64,000 nucleotides of DNA from contig NZ_AP022568.1 in assembly GCF_010727605.1 (NCBI RefSeq), forward strand, positions 496,001 to 560,000, given 5' to 3'. This document shows positions 1-7,701 of this stretch, one piece after another. A program made the translations under genes and the position numbers. The notes below the pieces were generated by a model. It was not told where the DNA came from and did not search any database. It was given only the letters and a program-made list of their open reading frames with translations. Every line of letters begins with the position of its first letter. Position 1 is the stretch's first letter. This DNA comes from Mycobacterium simiae. GTDB taxonomy: Bacteria > Actinomycetota > Actinomycetes > Mycobacteriales > Mycobacteriaceae.

Positions 1-558
1 GACGTTATCGAGAGCAATCGTCGGCAGCGGCGCGTGCTGGCCACGACCAATCACCTCGGTCAGGCCAGCGGGGCGATCGCGGACATCGACGCCGACTACG
101 AACAGATGTGGGCCCAGGACGCCGCCGCCATGTACGCCTACGCCCGCGCTTCCGCCGCCGTCGCGGCGCTGACACCGTTCAGCTCGCCCCCGGCAATCGC
201 GGACTGCGACGAGCCGAGCCGGCGCAACTGGGCACTGACCGCGGCACCGGACGTGGTCGCGACCGGATCCCAGGTCGTCTCGGCCATCCCTGCCGCACTG
301 GGCGCGCTGACCTCCGCGCCCCTGAGGACCCTCGACGCGTCGCTGTGGGCGGTGACCGCGCCGTTGTCCAAGCTGAGTTCGCTGTCGGCACCGCGGGACT
401 TTGCCGTCAGCTACCTCAATTCCCTCAACAAGGCGGCGGCCATGCACCACGCGGCGGCCACAGTGTCGCGCGCCGGGCACAGCTCGACCCGGGCCGGGCG
501 AGGCCGCGCGGCATCGGTGGGGCTGTTGTCGGTGCCCCCGGCATGGCCGCGAGAGTGA
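1..558 (+). CDS. PPE family protein, C-terminal part (start lies before the window)
   Basis: The reading frame is open from base 1 and the true start is upstream. The first ~60 visible residues match the end of the PPE domain, with a TTNHLG segment, then AIADIDADYEQMW and AAAMYAYA, which form the helices that pair with a PE partner. A short linker follows, and the tail carries GLLSVPPAW, the signature of the PPE-SVP subfamily. PPE proteins are usually exported by type VII systems to the cell surface. The distance from PPE domain to SVP motif is short for the subfamily and the protein ends five residues after it. The stop codon overlaps the first bases of a copied tRNA segment, so the natural C-terminus may have been replaced. 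Family is sure; completeness is doubtful. Confidence 0.85.
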   Translation, partial: DVIESNRRQRRVLATTNHLGQASGAIADIDADYEQMWAQDAAAMYAYARASAAVAALTPFSSPPAIADCDEPSRRNWALTAAPDVVATGSQVVSAIPAALGALTSAPLRTLDASLWAVTAPLSKLSSLSAPRDFAVSYLNSLNKAAAMHHAAATVSRAGHSSTRAGRGRAASVGLLSVPPAWPRE

Positions 559-585
559 ACCAGCGACCTTCCGCGTGTGAAGCGG
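557..585 (+). repeat. 29-bp copy of an internal tRNA-Val(CAC) segment (possible attachment-site half)
   Basis: This stretch is identical, in the same orientation, to bases 4291-4319 inside the tRNA-Val(CAC) gene, from the anticodon arm to the T loop. The match stops on both sides (t versus c on the left, c versus a on the right). The PPE stop codon occupies 556-558. A direct repeat of tRNA sequence 3.7 kb from the intact tRNA is what site-specific integration leaves behind, but the rest of the tRNA 3' end is not present beside it. Confidence 0.75.
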
Positions 586-895
586 CCAAAATAGGGATTG
601 AGCTGCAGTTTATGTCCGTCTGCGCCCCGACTGCGACGCATTGAACTGAGCTGACTTATTCAGTTGGTCCGGCGATCGGACGCACACCGGACACGGTGAC
701 AGCGCTAGCGACAGGGAACCCTCCACGCCAGTAGACCGCGCGCGCCCGAGGCCGCCAAGGCCGCAGGGCGGGAGAGCGCACAAGAATCCCGCAAGAATCA
801 CGCAAGGTATCAGCGACATCGTTGCGGCAATTGCTGGAGCAGCCGTGACCGGTGACTGCTCCCGACCACTTACCGCTCGCGGGAAAGGAACCGAA
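559..895. other. Non-coding stretch upstream of the first lipoprotein gene
   Basis: No convincing gene is seen. The first part (586-665) is less GC-rich than its surroundings and has a small inverted repeat (AACTGA at 644-649 with TCAGTT at 660-665). The second part holds the CAAG array described separately. A purine-rich AAAGGA ribosome-binding site lies a few bases before the ATG at 896. Confidence 0.5.
781..807. promoter_or_regulatory. CAAG direct-repeat array, 11-bp period (upstream copy)
   Basis: CAAG occurs at 781, 792 and 803, exactly one helical turn apart, within the context CAAGAATC-CAAGAATC-CAAGG. Such phased direct repeats are typical of binding sites for OmpR/PhoB-type winged-helix response regulators. 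The array ends 88 bp before the lipoprotein start at 896. A second array with the same period and the same CACGCAAGG third unit lies at 3888-3914. The binding protein is unknown. Confidence 0.5.
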
Positions 896-2188
896 ATGAT
901 GACGAGTTCGCGCCGCTCCACCGCCGGCCACGAAGCCCCGCGGCCCGGTGCCGACGGTGCATCAGTCCCGGGGAGGACATGGCGACGTCGCGCTGGGATC
1001 GTCGCGCTGGCCGCGGTTCTGGCGGCTGGGTGCTCGTCGAACGATGCGACCGCATCGCACCAAGCGCCGGGTAACCCCACGACGTCCGCGCCGACCGCGG
1101 CTGCAGAGATGGCGGCTCATGGTGTCGAGAAATCGATCGGCGACGTGCCCTGGTCGCAAGTCGGTCCGGGCTGGATGCTCGCCACCTGGAGTCCCGCCGT
1201 GAGCACGCCTCCCGGCGTGTCGCCGCCTCCCGGCTCGCCGGCGCGCGACACGGTCCCCGTCACCCTGTACCTCGTCGACCCCGCGGGCGGTCGCTACGCG
1301 ATCACCACCTTCCCGCCGAATACTGAACCCCATGGGGTCGAGTGGTCGGGCGACGGCGGCCACGCCGTTTGGGCCTCCGCGGGCCCCGGAAAATCGACGG
1401 TGGTCACCGAGCTCGACCTGCACAACGGCGCCCGCACCACATTCACCGTTAACGGCTCGTATGTCGCCCCTCGCTTCACGCGCCCCGACGGCAAGGCGCT
1501 GCTGCTGACAGTGGACAAAAAACTGATGCGGGTCGACCTGGCCGGCAACCCGCAGCTGACCTATCCGACCGACAAGCTTGCGAGCGCCTTCAAAGGTCGG
1601 TATCTCTCAACCCCGGACGGCACGCAGCTGGTGCTGGGTACCGCCTCCGGCCTTGCTCTGATGGCCAACGACGGAACAGTCGGTAAGGAGCTGTCGTCCG
1701 CGGCAGGAAGCTGCTCACCAGTGCGATGGTGGGACACCGGCGCGAAAACCGTCCTTGCCAGCTGCAGCGCCGCAAACCAGCGCTCACGACTCTGGCTGGT
1801 CCCCATCGACGGTTCAGCACCGACCGCGCTGACCGCCCCGATAACGGACCCGGCGTCGCACGACACCGGTGACATAAGCGCATGGCAACTGCCGGCCGGC
1901 ACCTATGTCCAGTACGCGGGCGGATGCGGGGCCATCCACCTCGGCAAGCTCAACCCCGATGGCACGGTGTCCAAGGTGTCGGTGCCCAATGTCGATCCGA
2001 GTCACAGCATCTACGTGATCGGAGTCCACGGCGGGAACCTCGACCTCAAAGCCACGGTCGCCGGTTGCGGACCCGCCCAGTCGCTGCTCGAGTACGACCC
2101 CGCCGCCGGCACCACCACCGTTCTGCTGGGACCGCCGCTCAACGGCGGCGCGGTCATCAGCGCGGTGCCTTACCCGGGCGAGAAGTAG
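896..2188 (+). CDS. Lipoprotein with TolB/WD40-like beta-propeller
   Basis: Predicted 430-residue secreted lipoprotein. A basic N-terminal region (RTWRRRAG) is followed by a hydrophobic segment and the lipobox LAAGC, so the mature protein would be anchored by a lipidated Cys outside the membrane. The rest contains repeated blade-like motifs (EWSGDGGHAVWAS, RFTRPDGKALLLT, STPDGTQLVLG), as in TolB or WD40-type propellers; no catalytic residues are recognised. The start at 896 was chosen because AAAGGA precedes it; an in-frame ATG lies upstream at 845. The next gene starts one base after the stop, so the two form an operon. A ligand-binding or sensing role is inference. Confidence 0.75.
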   Translation: MMTSSRRSTAGHEAPRPGADGASVPGRTWRRRAGIVALAAVLAAGCSSNDATASHQAPGNPTTSAPTAAAEMAAHGVEKSIGDVPWSQVGPGWMLATWSPAVSTPPGVSPPPGSPARDTVPVTLYLVDPAGGRYAITTFPPNTEPHGVEWSGDGGHAVWASAGPGKSTVVTELDLHNGARTTFTVNGSYVAPRFTRPDGKALLLTVDKKLMRVDLAGNPQLTYPTDKLASAFKGRYLSTPDGTQLVLGTASGLALMANDGTVGKELSSAAGSCSPVRWWDTGAKTVLASCSAANQRSRLWLVPIDGSAPTALTAPITDPASHDTGDISAWQLPAGTYVQYAGGCGAIHLGKLNPDGTVSKVSVPNVDPSHSIYVIGVHGGNLDLKATVAGCGPAQSLLEYDPAAGTTTVLLGPPLNGGAVISAVPYPGEK

Positions 2189-2189
2189 C

Positions 2190-3842
2190 GTGCGACCGCA
2201 GCCGCGGCTGTGGCGCCGAAACGCCACGATCGTCACCCTCGCCCTCGCCGTTGCCATCATCGGCATCGCAGCGTGCCACTCGTCGCCCCAGTCAGCGCGG
2301 GCGCCCCAACAAGCCGTGCTGTCGCTGGGTGGTCTTAGCCACCCCGCCGGCGTCGCGGTGGATATCAACGGCGCGGTGTATGTCGCCGACAGCGGCAACA
2401 AACGAGTGCTGAAGTTGGCCGCCGGGTCGAACAACCCGACGGTGCTGCCGTTCACCGGGCTCGACTACCCCGACAGCGTGGCGGTGGACAAAGCCGGCGC
2501 CGTCTACGTCGCTGACGACCACAACAACCGGGTGGTGAAGCTGCCGGCCGGGTCCAATACCCAGACGGTGTTGCCGTTCACGGGCCTCAACGGCCCGGAC
2601 GGCGTGGCAGTGGATGCGGCCGGCGCCGTTTACGTCGCCGACTACCTCAATGCTCGGGTGGTCAAGTTGGCGGCCGGATCGACCACCCAGACGGTGCTGC
2701 CATTCACCCACCTCGGCCTCCCCCGTGGCGTCGCGGTGGACGGCACCGGCACCGTCTACGTCGCCGACTTCGGCGGCAAGCGGGTGGTGAAGCTGGCGGC
2801 CGGGGCGACCACCCAGGCCGTACTGCCCTTCGACGGCCTCCAAGGCCCCATCGGGGTGGCGGTCGACAGCGCTGGAAGGGTTTCTGTCACAGACTATTTC
2901 AACAACGCGGCGGTGACGTTGGCGGCCGGGTCATGCACCCAGACGGCGCTGCCGTTCACCGGCCTCACCGGCCCCGAGGGTGCCGCGGTCGACACCGCCG
3001 GAAGTGTGTATGTGGTCGACAGCCAAAACAACAGAGTCGTGAAGCTCTCGCCGCCGCAGTCAACGGCGCCGGCGTGCCGACAGACGGTGCTACCGTTCAC
3101 CGGCCTCGACGATCCCTGGGCCGTCGCGGTCGACAACATCGGCAACGTCTATGTCGTCAACAACACCTCGGGCGACCACCGCAACCGGGTAATCAAGCTG
3201 GCGGCCGGGTCCGACACCCAAACCGACCTGCGGTTCACCGGCCTCGGCTTCCCCGAGAGCGTGGCGGTCGACACCGCCGGCAACACCTACGTCGTCGACA
3301 ACAAGACCAATCGAGTGTTGAAGTTGGCGCCAGACTCCAATACCCAGACCGTGCTGCCGTTTTCCGGCATCGCCCCCCGGGCTGTTGCGGTCGACACCGC
3401 GGGCGATGTATTCGTCACCGATTACCGCAATCATCGGCTGCTGAAGTTGGCCGCTGGGTCTAACACGCCAACTGTCCTGCCGTTCACCGGCCTCAGCGAC
3501 CCTTGGGGGATTGCGGTGGACACCGCCGGCGATGTCTACGTCGTCGACTTCGACAAGGTCCTGAAGCTGGCGGCCGGGTCGAACACGCCAACGGTCCTGC
3601 CGTTCACCGGCCTCAGCCGAGTCGACGGCCCGCACGGCGTAGCCGTCGACACGGCGGGTGCCGTCTATGTCACCGACTCCGCCAACAAGCGGGTCGTCAA
3701 GCTCGCGGCCGGGTCGAACACCCAAACCGTGCTGCCGTTCGCCGGTCTTGGCGAGCCGTGGGGGGTGGCGGTGGACGCGTCGGGCGCCGTCTACGTCACC
3801 GACCGCGATAACGCCGAGGTGGTGAAGCTGGCGGCGGGCTGA
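2190..3842 (+). CDS. NHL-repeat beta-propeller lipoprotein (PknD sensor-like, no kinase)
   Basis: Predicted 550-residue lipoprotein. The basic start (RPQPRLWRR), a hydrophobic segment and the lipobox IAAC end the export signal. The remainder is about a dozen near-identical repeats of roughly 41 residues with the pattern LPFTGL..P.GVAVD.AG.VYVAD...NRVVKLAAGS, i.e. NHL repeats. The closest familiar relative is the extracytoplasmic sensor propeller of the mycobacterial Ser/Thr kinase PknD, but there is no kinase domain or transmembrane linker. More than the usual six blades suggests two propellers. It starts (GTG) one base after the previous stop. The high repeat identity may allow blade number to vary by recombination. 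Function is unknown. Confidence 0.85.
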   Translation: MRPQPRLWRRNATIVTLALAVAIIGIAACHSSPQSARAPQQAVLSLGGLSHPAGVAVDINGAVYVADSGNKRVLKLAAGSNNPTVLPFTGLDYPDSVAVDKAGAVYVADDHNNRVVKLPAGSNTQTVLPFTGLNGPDGVAVDAAGAVYVADYLNARVVKLAAGSTTQTVLPFTHLGLPRGVAVDGTGTVYVADFGGKRVVKLAAGATTQAVLPFDGLQGPIGVAVDSAGRVSVTDYFNNAAVTLAAGSCTQTALPFTGLTGPEGAAVDTAGSVYVVDSQNNRVVKLSPPQSTAPACRQTVLPFTGLDDPWAVAVDNIGNVYVVNNTSGDHRNRVIKLAAGSDTQTDLRFTGLGFPESVAVDTAGNTYVVDNKTNRVLKLAPDSNTQTVLPFSGIAPRAVAVDTAGDVFVTDYRNHRLLKLAAGSNTPTVLPFTGLSDPWGIAVDTAGDVYVVDFDKVLKLAAGSNTPTVLPFTGLSRVDGPHGVAVDTAGAVYVTDSANKRVVKLAAGSNTQTVLPFAGLGEPWGVAVDASGAVYVTDRDNAEVVKLAAG

Positions 3843-3887
3843 TTAGTCGCACGATTTTGCCTGCGCTGCAATGTGTTTGAGCCGGCG

Positions 3888-3914
3888 CAAGGACCAAGCA
3901 AGAGACACGCAAGG
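3888..3914. promoter_or_regulatory. CAAG direct-repeat array, 11-bp period (downstream copy)
   Basis: CAAG occurs at 3888, 3899 and 3910, the same phase as at 781-807, and the third unit again reads CACGCAAGG. It lies 46 bp after the NHL gene stop, with no gene directly to its right. It may be the leftover promoter of a lost paralogous gene. Confidence 0.45.
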
Positions 3915-3960
3915 CGCCCACCGGACCCTTGCCGCGACCAGCGGAATGGTGTTGCCGCCG

Positions 3961-4059
3961 TGTGACGACCTGATGGCCGGCTCTGCCCAGTAGCGGAGTG
4001 ATCAACTCCCAGGACCCCGCGCCGAGCCAGGCACTGTGCACCAACGCAAAGTTGACATC
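3961..4059 (-). pseudogene. Remnant of an alpha/beta hydrolase N-terminus
   Basis: Reading the minus strand from 4059 gives about 33 codons that look like the first strand and helix of an alpha/beta hydrolase: VNFALVHSAWLGAGSWE and then ITPLLGRAGHQVVT. The usual oxyanion-loop HGAW reads HSAW. After GHQVVT the similarity stops, so the nucleophile and all later parts are missing. This fills part of the otherwise gene-free stretch 3843-4273. It fits a scar of deletion or insertion beside the tRNA. Similarity was judged by eye. Confidence 0.45.
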
Positions 4060-4273
4060 GGGCGAGGGTACGGCGCGTGGTCCTGCGGGCAAGCAGAGTT
4101 GCGCCAACTTGCTCGTGTCCTGAGTGTTCCGAGCTCCACCAGAGCGCGTTGGCACTCGGGTTTTGCGGCGACGGCACTGCGTTGGCAGCGCAAGGCAGTA
4201 TCCATAGACACACCAAGGATCGTGGGTGTACCGATCACAGCGTGCACAGCCGTGTTCGTGCAGGCCAGAAGGG

Positions 4274-4345
4274 TGGTCCCGGCTGGGATCGAACCAGCGA
4301 CCTTCCGCGTGTGAAGCGGACGCTCTCCCACTGAGCCACGGGACC
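4274..4345 (-). tRNA. tRNA-Val (anticodon CAC)
   Basis: The minus strand folds as a standard cloverleaf. The acceptor arms are GGTCCCG and CGGGACC, positions 8-9 are TG, and the D arm is GCTC...GAGC. The anticodon arm has CAC in the loop and the T arm carries GGTTCGATCCC. CCA is not encoded. It points away from the three plus-strand tRNAs that follow. Bases 4291-4319 are duplicated at 557-585. Confidence 0.95.
4291..4319 (+). repeat. 29-bp segment of tRNA-Val(CAC) repeated at 557-585
   Basis: Second copy of the direct repeat, covering the anticodon arm to the T loop of the intact tRNA. tRNA 3' halves are the usual core sites for tyrosine integrases. Confidence 0.75.
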
Positions 4346-4526
4346 GGCGCCGAGAGGCGAACGACGTCGAAGACTAGCACGGATCCGCCCTGCGGAAGTA
4401 CGCGCCACCTGCGCTCCGAGGGGTCGGGTTATACCGTAGAGCGACAACGTACATGAGATTTGTGCGCGCCCGCGTCGGTGGACTATCGTCGTCCTTCGCA
4501 CCGGGCGACGATCTCGTCCGTTGCGC

Positions 4527-4599
4527 GCGGATGTAGCGCAGTTGGTAGCGCATCACCTTGCCAAGGTGAGGGTCGCGGGTTCGAATCCCGTCATCCGCT
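4527..4599 (+). tRNA. tRNA-Gly (anticodon GCC)
   Basis: Cloverleaf with acceptor arms GCGGATG/CATCCGC, anticodon stem TCACC/GGTGA around TTGCCAA, and T arm GCGGGTTCGAATCCCGT. CCA is not encoded. It is the first of three closely spaced plus-strand tRNAs. Confidence 0.95.
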
Positions 4600-4628
4600 C
4601 GAAGGTGCAAGTGGCATCAATCCTCAGC

Positions 4629-4702
4629 GGTGGAGTGGCCGAGTGGTGAGGCAACGGCCTGCAAAGCCGTGCACACGGGTTCGATTCCCGTCTCCACCTC
4701 CA
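4629..4702 (+). tRNA. tRNA-Cys (anticodon GCA)
   Basis: Cloverleaf with acceptor arms GGTGGAG/CTCCACC, anticodon stem ACGGC/GCCGT around CTGCAAA, and T arm ACGGGTTCGATTCCCGT. CCA is encoded (4700-4702). Confidence 0.95.
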
Positions 4703-4714
4703 GTTTTATTTCCG

Positions 4715-4789
4715 GCGCGATTAGCTCAGCGGGAGAGCGCTTCCCTGACACGGAAGAGGTCACTGGTTCAATCCCAGTATCGCGCACCA
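4715..4789 (+). tRNA. tRNA-Val (anticodon GAC)
   Basis: Cloverleaf with acceptor arms GCGCGAT/ATCGCGC, D arm GCTC...GAGC, anticodon stem CTTCC/GGAAG around CTGACAC, and T arm ACTGGTTCAATCCCAGT. CCA is encoded (4787-4789). It lies 12 bases after tRNA-Cys, so the three are probably co-transcribed. Confidence 0.95.
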
Positions 4790-5016
4790 GCTTTGACCTG
4801 CAGTTTCATCCACGCAGTGGGACCGCATGACCTAGATGTGACCTGACTCGGTGTAGAACCCGAGAATCGTTCTGTCACGTCGCCGTTCATCGCTCGTCAT
4901 CCACTCCCAGTGACCTACGCGACCAGATCGCGCGATTCAACAATCGACGAACTGTGATTTGCTGCGCCTCGCGCCCGCGAGCCGCGGGCGGCACAGCACA
5001 TCAATCGTTAAGCGCG

Positions 5017-5314
5017 TCATGGCTTGTGCGCTTCGCTGGTGAGGCTGGGTACGACGTGTCGCAGATGAGTCTCTCCTTCTCGCCATTCATCGTCGGCCCA
5101 CAGGTCGAGGGCCTCCACATAGAGGTAACCCCTGCGGACGAATTTCCCTGGATAACCGGCCGTCGCAAGCGATCCGGCCCAGCAAGAGCGCATCGACGAC
5201 GTCGCGTGACGAAGCGGAGACCGTGCCGCCACTGGCGACCTCGGCGGCCATGTGTGGTATTCGGCCACGCTCGTCGGTCAGCCGTCCGTGATCGCCTTGC
5301 CATATCGACCGCAT
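5017..5314 (-). pseudogene. Possible frameshifted hypothetical gene
   Basis: Two minus-strand frames look coding one after the other. From 5314 one reads MRSIWQGDHGRLTDERGR and, further on, VDALLLGRIACDG. About 50 codons later the sense passes to another frame, with GYPGKFVRRGYLYVEALDLW and a stop at 5017. One base gained or lost near 5160 would join them into one protein of ~98 residues. I do not recognise the family. The region 4790-5016 to its left shows no gene. Base composition is less GC-rich than the core genome, which fits acquired DNA. A chance pair of open frames is possible. Confidence 0.25.
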
Positions 5315-5372
5315 GCTCGAACAACTAATGAATCAGGCGCGATCGTCGGCTTGGGCCCCGGCGAAGGTGTAT

Positions 5373-5663
5373 TTAGGCGGCCGGCTCCCACCGCCAACCA
5401 TCGTTATCCGCGCAAATTATGTGCTCGCCATTACCGGCCACCCCGGATGCTCCATGGTCGCTACCACGACAGAATTGGCCAGGTTCGTAGCAGTTGCCCT
5501 TGTTACTTTGCGGGTAGCAACCTGAGGGCGTCGAGGGTGCGGTTGTCGAGAGCGTCAGTCCCGGAGCCAGGGCGGAGCTTGCAACAACACTCGGTGAGCC
5601 GATGGCTATCAGGATCATAAAGCCTATGACGGTGACGCCGTGCTTGCCTTTTTGCGGCTTCAC
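5373..5663 (-). CDS. Small secreted Cys-containing protein
   Basis: Predicted 96-residue exported protein. The start is basic (KPQKGKHG), then a hydrophobic segment (VIGFMILIAIG) leads to an Ala-rich cleavage region near residue 32. The mature part is short, with four Cys in CYPQSNKGNCYEPGQFC...CADND and the ending GWRWEPAA. I recall similar small mycobacterial secreted proteins ending in DNNGWRWEP but know no function for them. The GTG start at 5663 is supported by GAGG five bases upstream. It is read alone, away from the next gene. Two disulfides are likely in the oxidising envelope. Confidence 0.7.
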   Translation of the reverse strand: MKPQKGKHGVTVIGFMILIAIGSPSVVASSALAPGLTLSTTAPSTPSGCYPQSNKGNCYEPGQFCRGSDHGASGVAGNGEHIICADNDGWRWEPAA

Positions 5664-6001
5664 TTACCTCGGTCCTTTCCACGTAAACCGATGTTTGACG
5701 CGTGTTGAACGCGGAAGTTATCAGATGCGTGATGATGCAACGGGTAGGTTTGCGAAAACCGGCGATAGCTGTACCTCAACGCTGCGCCGTCTGGTACTAA
5801 GGCTCAGGACGATGCGTTGTGGGTATCTCGAAAGCTGCAGCCAAAGCGGCGAAGTCAGAATCGCCGAAAGGGAGAAGTTTAACTCACCTCCGTCAGCCTT
5901 TCCGGGACCACGCGGGAAAGCGCTCCCCGCAATTCGCCATACCGCCCACGAGATTTCCTGGCAGCTCGTAGCATTAGCTAGCCGAGCGCTTAGGAGGCGA
6001 T
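5664..6001. other. Non-coding stretch between two divergent genes
   Basis: No gene is seen. It separates the leftward small secreted gene from the rightward DUF2510-HIRAN gene and should contain both promoters. A strong AGGAGG ribosome-binding site closes it at 5992-5997. Confidence 0.5.
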
Positions 6002-6655
6002 GTGGAGCCCAGCCAGTACCCGCAGTCGTTGCCTCCGCCCATGTGGTGTCCGGACCCGGCAGGCACCAATCGGCTCCGCTGGTGGGACGGCTCCAAGTGG
6101 ACCGATCACTTTGCGCAAGTTCCCCCGCCAGAGCCCGCCGCGTCGGTTGTGCCCGCTCTGTCTGCCACGCAGAATCCATCATTGGTCACTACCTACACGC
6201 GCCGGGCAATGCCTCCGATAAGGGCGAACGGTCGAAAGTCATCTCCACTTGCCGATGTCGTCGCTGCAGCGACACTCGAAGAGCCCCGCTATCCCCTCGA
6301 AGAGCAGGTCGAGGTTGTCGGCGAGACTTACCGCGCAAAAGATATTCGCCGGGTTTTCGAGGAAGCCGGTATGCCGATCACCGAAAGTGGTGTGACCCTA
6401 AAGTCTGTCCGCTGCATCCTCGTTCCCGAGCCATGGAATGAGCAGGACCCGAACGCCGTCGCTGTGATGGTTGCGCAGAACCACGTCGGCTACCTCGCCG
6501 CTGACCTTGCTGCTTCATACACCGATGGCCTCCTGCGCATCGCGCGCCTGGGCAGTCTGGCGACAGGCGAGGCGAGGATTTGGGCGAAGAGCGACGACGG
6601 GATAATCCGGGCACGTGTGACGATCCTTATCCCTGAAGCTTCCCAATTTGATTAA
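6002..6655 (+). CDS. DUF2510 plus HIRAN-like domain protein
   Basis: Predicted 217 residues. Residues ~14-38 are a DUF2510 module (WCPDPAGTNRLRWWDG then KWTDH), common at the N-terminus of actinobacterial membrane or surface-associated proteins. A Pro-rich linker follows. Residues ~95-210 look like a HIRAN domain: VEVVGETY, then LVPEPWNEQDPNAVAVMV and HVGYLAADLA. HIRAN domains bind DNA ends or damaged DNA in helicases such as HLTF, but also occur alone in bacteria and phages. No helicase, nuclease or transmembrane segment is attached. GTG at 6002 is preceded by AGGAGG four bases away. The pairing of the two domains is seen; any DNA-related role is inference. Confidence 0.7.
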   Translation: MEPSQYPQSLPPPMWCPDPAGTNRLRWWDGSKWTDHFAQVPPPEPAASVVPALSATQNPSLVTTYTRRAMPPIRANGRKSSPLADVVAAATLEEPRYPLEEQVEVVGETYRAKDIRRVFEEAGMPITESGVTLKSVRCILVPEPWNEQDPNAVAVMVAQNHVGYLAADLAASYTDGLLRIARLGSLATGEARIWAKSDDGIIRARVTILIPEASQFD

Positions 6656-6875
6656 GTAGGCCTCGTCGCGCGGCAGTTCGTCCGCCTGATGCGTTCCGTC
6701 CAGGTCGTCTATTGGACGAATTTAACCCACTGCGACCCTAAAGTCCGACAGCGCACAGACAGGCAATGAATCAGCCGCAAACCAACATCTCACATCTAGC
6801 GTTCTCGGATTCTCAAATACGTTGCTGCGAAACGTGGCTTCGTTGCACCCCGACGATTCGGCATAGGATTTTGTC

Positions 6876-7514
6876 GTGCTGGATTGGGACCACAACGCCT
6901 ATTACCACCGCCGACTGCTAGCAGAGCTGCCGCAGACCTGCAATCGAGTGCTCGAAATCGGGTGCGGCGCGGGATTGTTCGCAGCTCGACTCGCCCAACG
7001 AGCTAACCAAGTCGACGCGGTGGACCGCTCAGAGGCGATGATCGCGCTGGCAAGAGCGCGAACACCCGGCAACGTGAACTGCATCCTCGCTGACGCTCTG
7101 ACAGATCCCCTGCCCAACGGCTATGACGCAATCGTCTCCATCAGCTCCTTGCACCACATGCCGCTACAAGATGCCCTACAGCGATTCGCGGCATTGCTGC
7201 GCCCCGGAGGGACACTGGCCGCCATCGTGCTACCCCGCAACGACCTACCGCACGAACTACCCACCGAAATCGTTGCCTCCGCCGCATCTCGAATCTTCGG
7301 CGCAGCCTTCGCCGCTGCCCGAACTGTCGGAACCGGCACGTGGTTCGCAAAAGATCAGACACACACCGTCATGCCCGTCGTACTGGACCCACCGCTAACG
7401 ACCCGACAAGCACGCGATCAGGCCAATGCAGTGCTACCCGGCGTCGAAGTGCGCCGACTCGTCTTCTGGCGTTACCTACTGTGCTGGCAGAAACCAACCG
7501 AAGGCATGGACTGA
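6876..7514 (+). CDS. Class I SAM-dependent methyltransferase
   Basis: Predicted 212 residues. SAM-binding motif I is VLEIGCGAG (~26-34), an acidic residue follows in VDAVDRS (~48-54), motif II-like DAIVSISSLHH lies at ~87-97, and the post-motif LLRPGGTL at ~107-114. The N-terminus DHNAYYHRRLL resembles the substrate-side start of small-molecule methyltransferases of the UbiE/Methyltransf_11 type. The substrate cannot be told from sequence. It starts with GTG directly after a TAGGAT box at 6864-6869, so the message may be nearly leaderless. It stands alone in the tRNA-linked accessory region. Confidence 0.8.
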   Translation: MLDWDHNAYYHRRLLAELPQTCNRVLEIGCGAGLFAARLAQRANQVDAVDRSEAMIALARARTPGNVNCILADALTDPLPNGYDAIVSISSLHHMPLQDALQRFAALLRPGGTLAAIVLPRNDLPHELPTEIVASAASRIFGAAFAAARTVGTGTWFAKDQTHTVMPVVLDPPLTTRQARDQANAVLPGVEVRRLVFWRYLLCWQKPTEGMD

Positions 7515-7701
7515 TACTGCATCTCCCCGTCGCCTGAGCCACCAATGCGCCGCATCTCAGAACGAAAGAAAAGAGACGGTTCAGATGGAATCATCAGCGC
7601 CTCACCGATGCTCTGGCCGCCGCGGGACACCTTCTCTTGCAGATTGCCGGACACCTGTCCCCATTCCGGTGCGCAATGCCAGTGCCGAACAGGAGCTGAG
7701 C

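Noticed and set aside
4526..4846. Open frames across the tRNA cluster
   Set aside because: They overlap three clear tRNA genes and have no ribosome-binding sites or domains.
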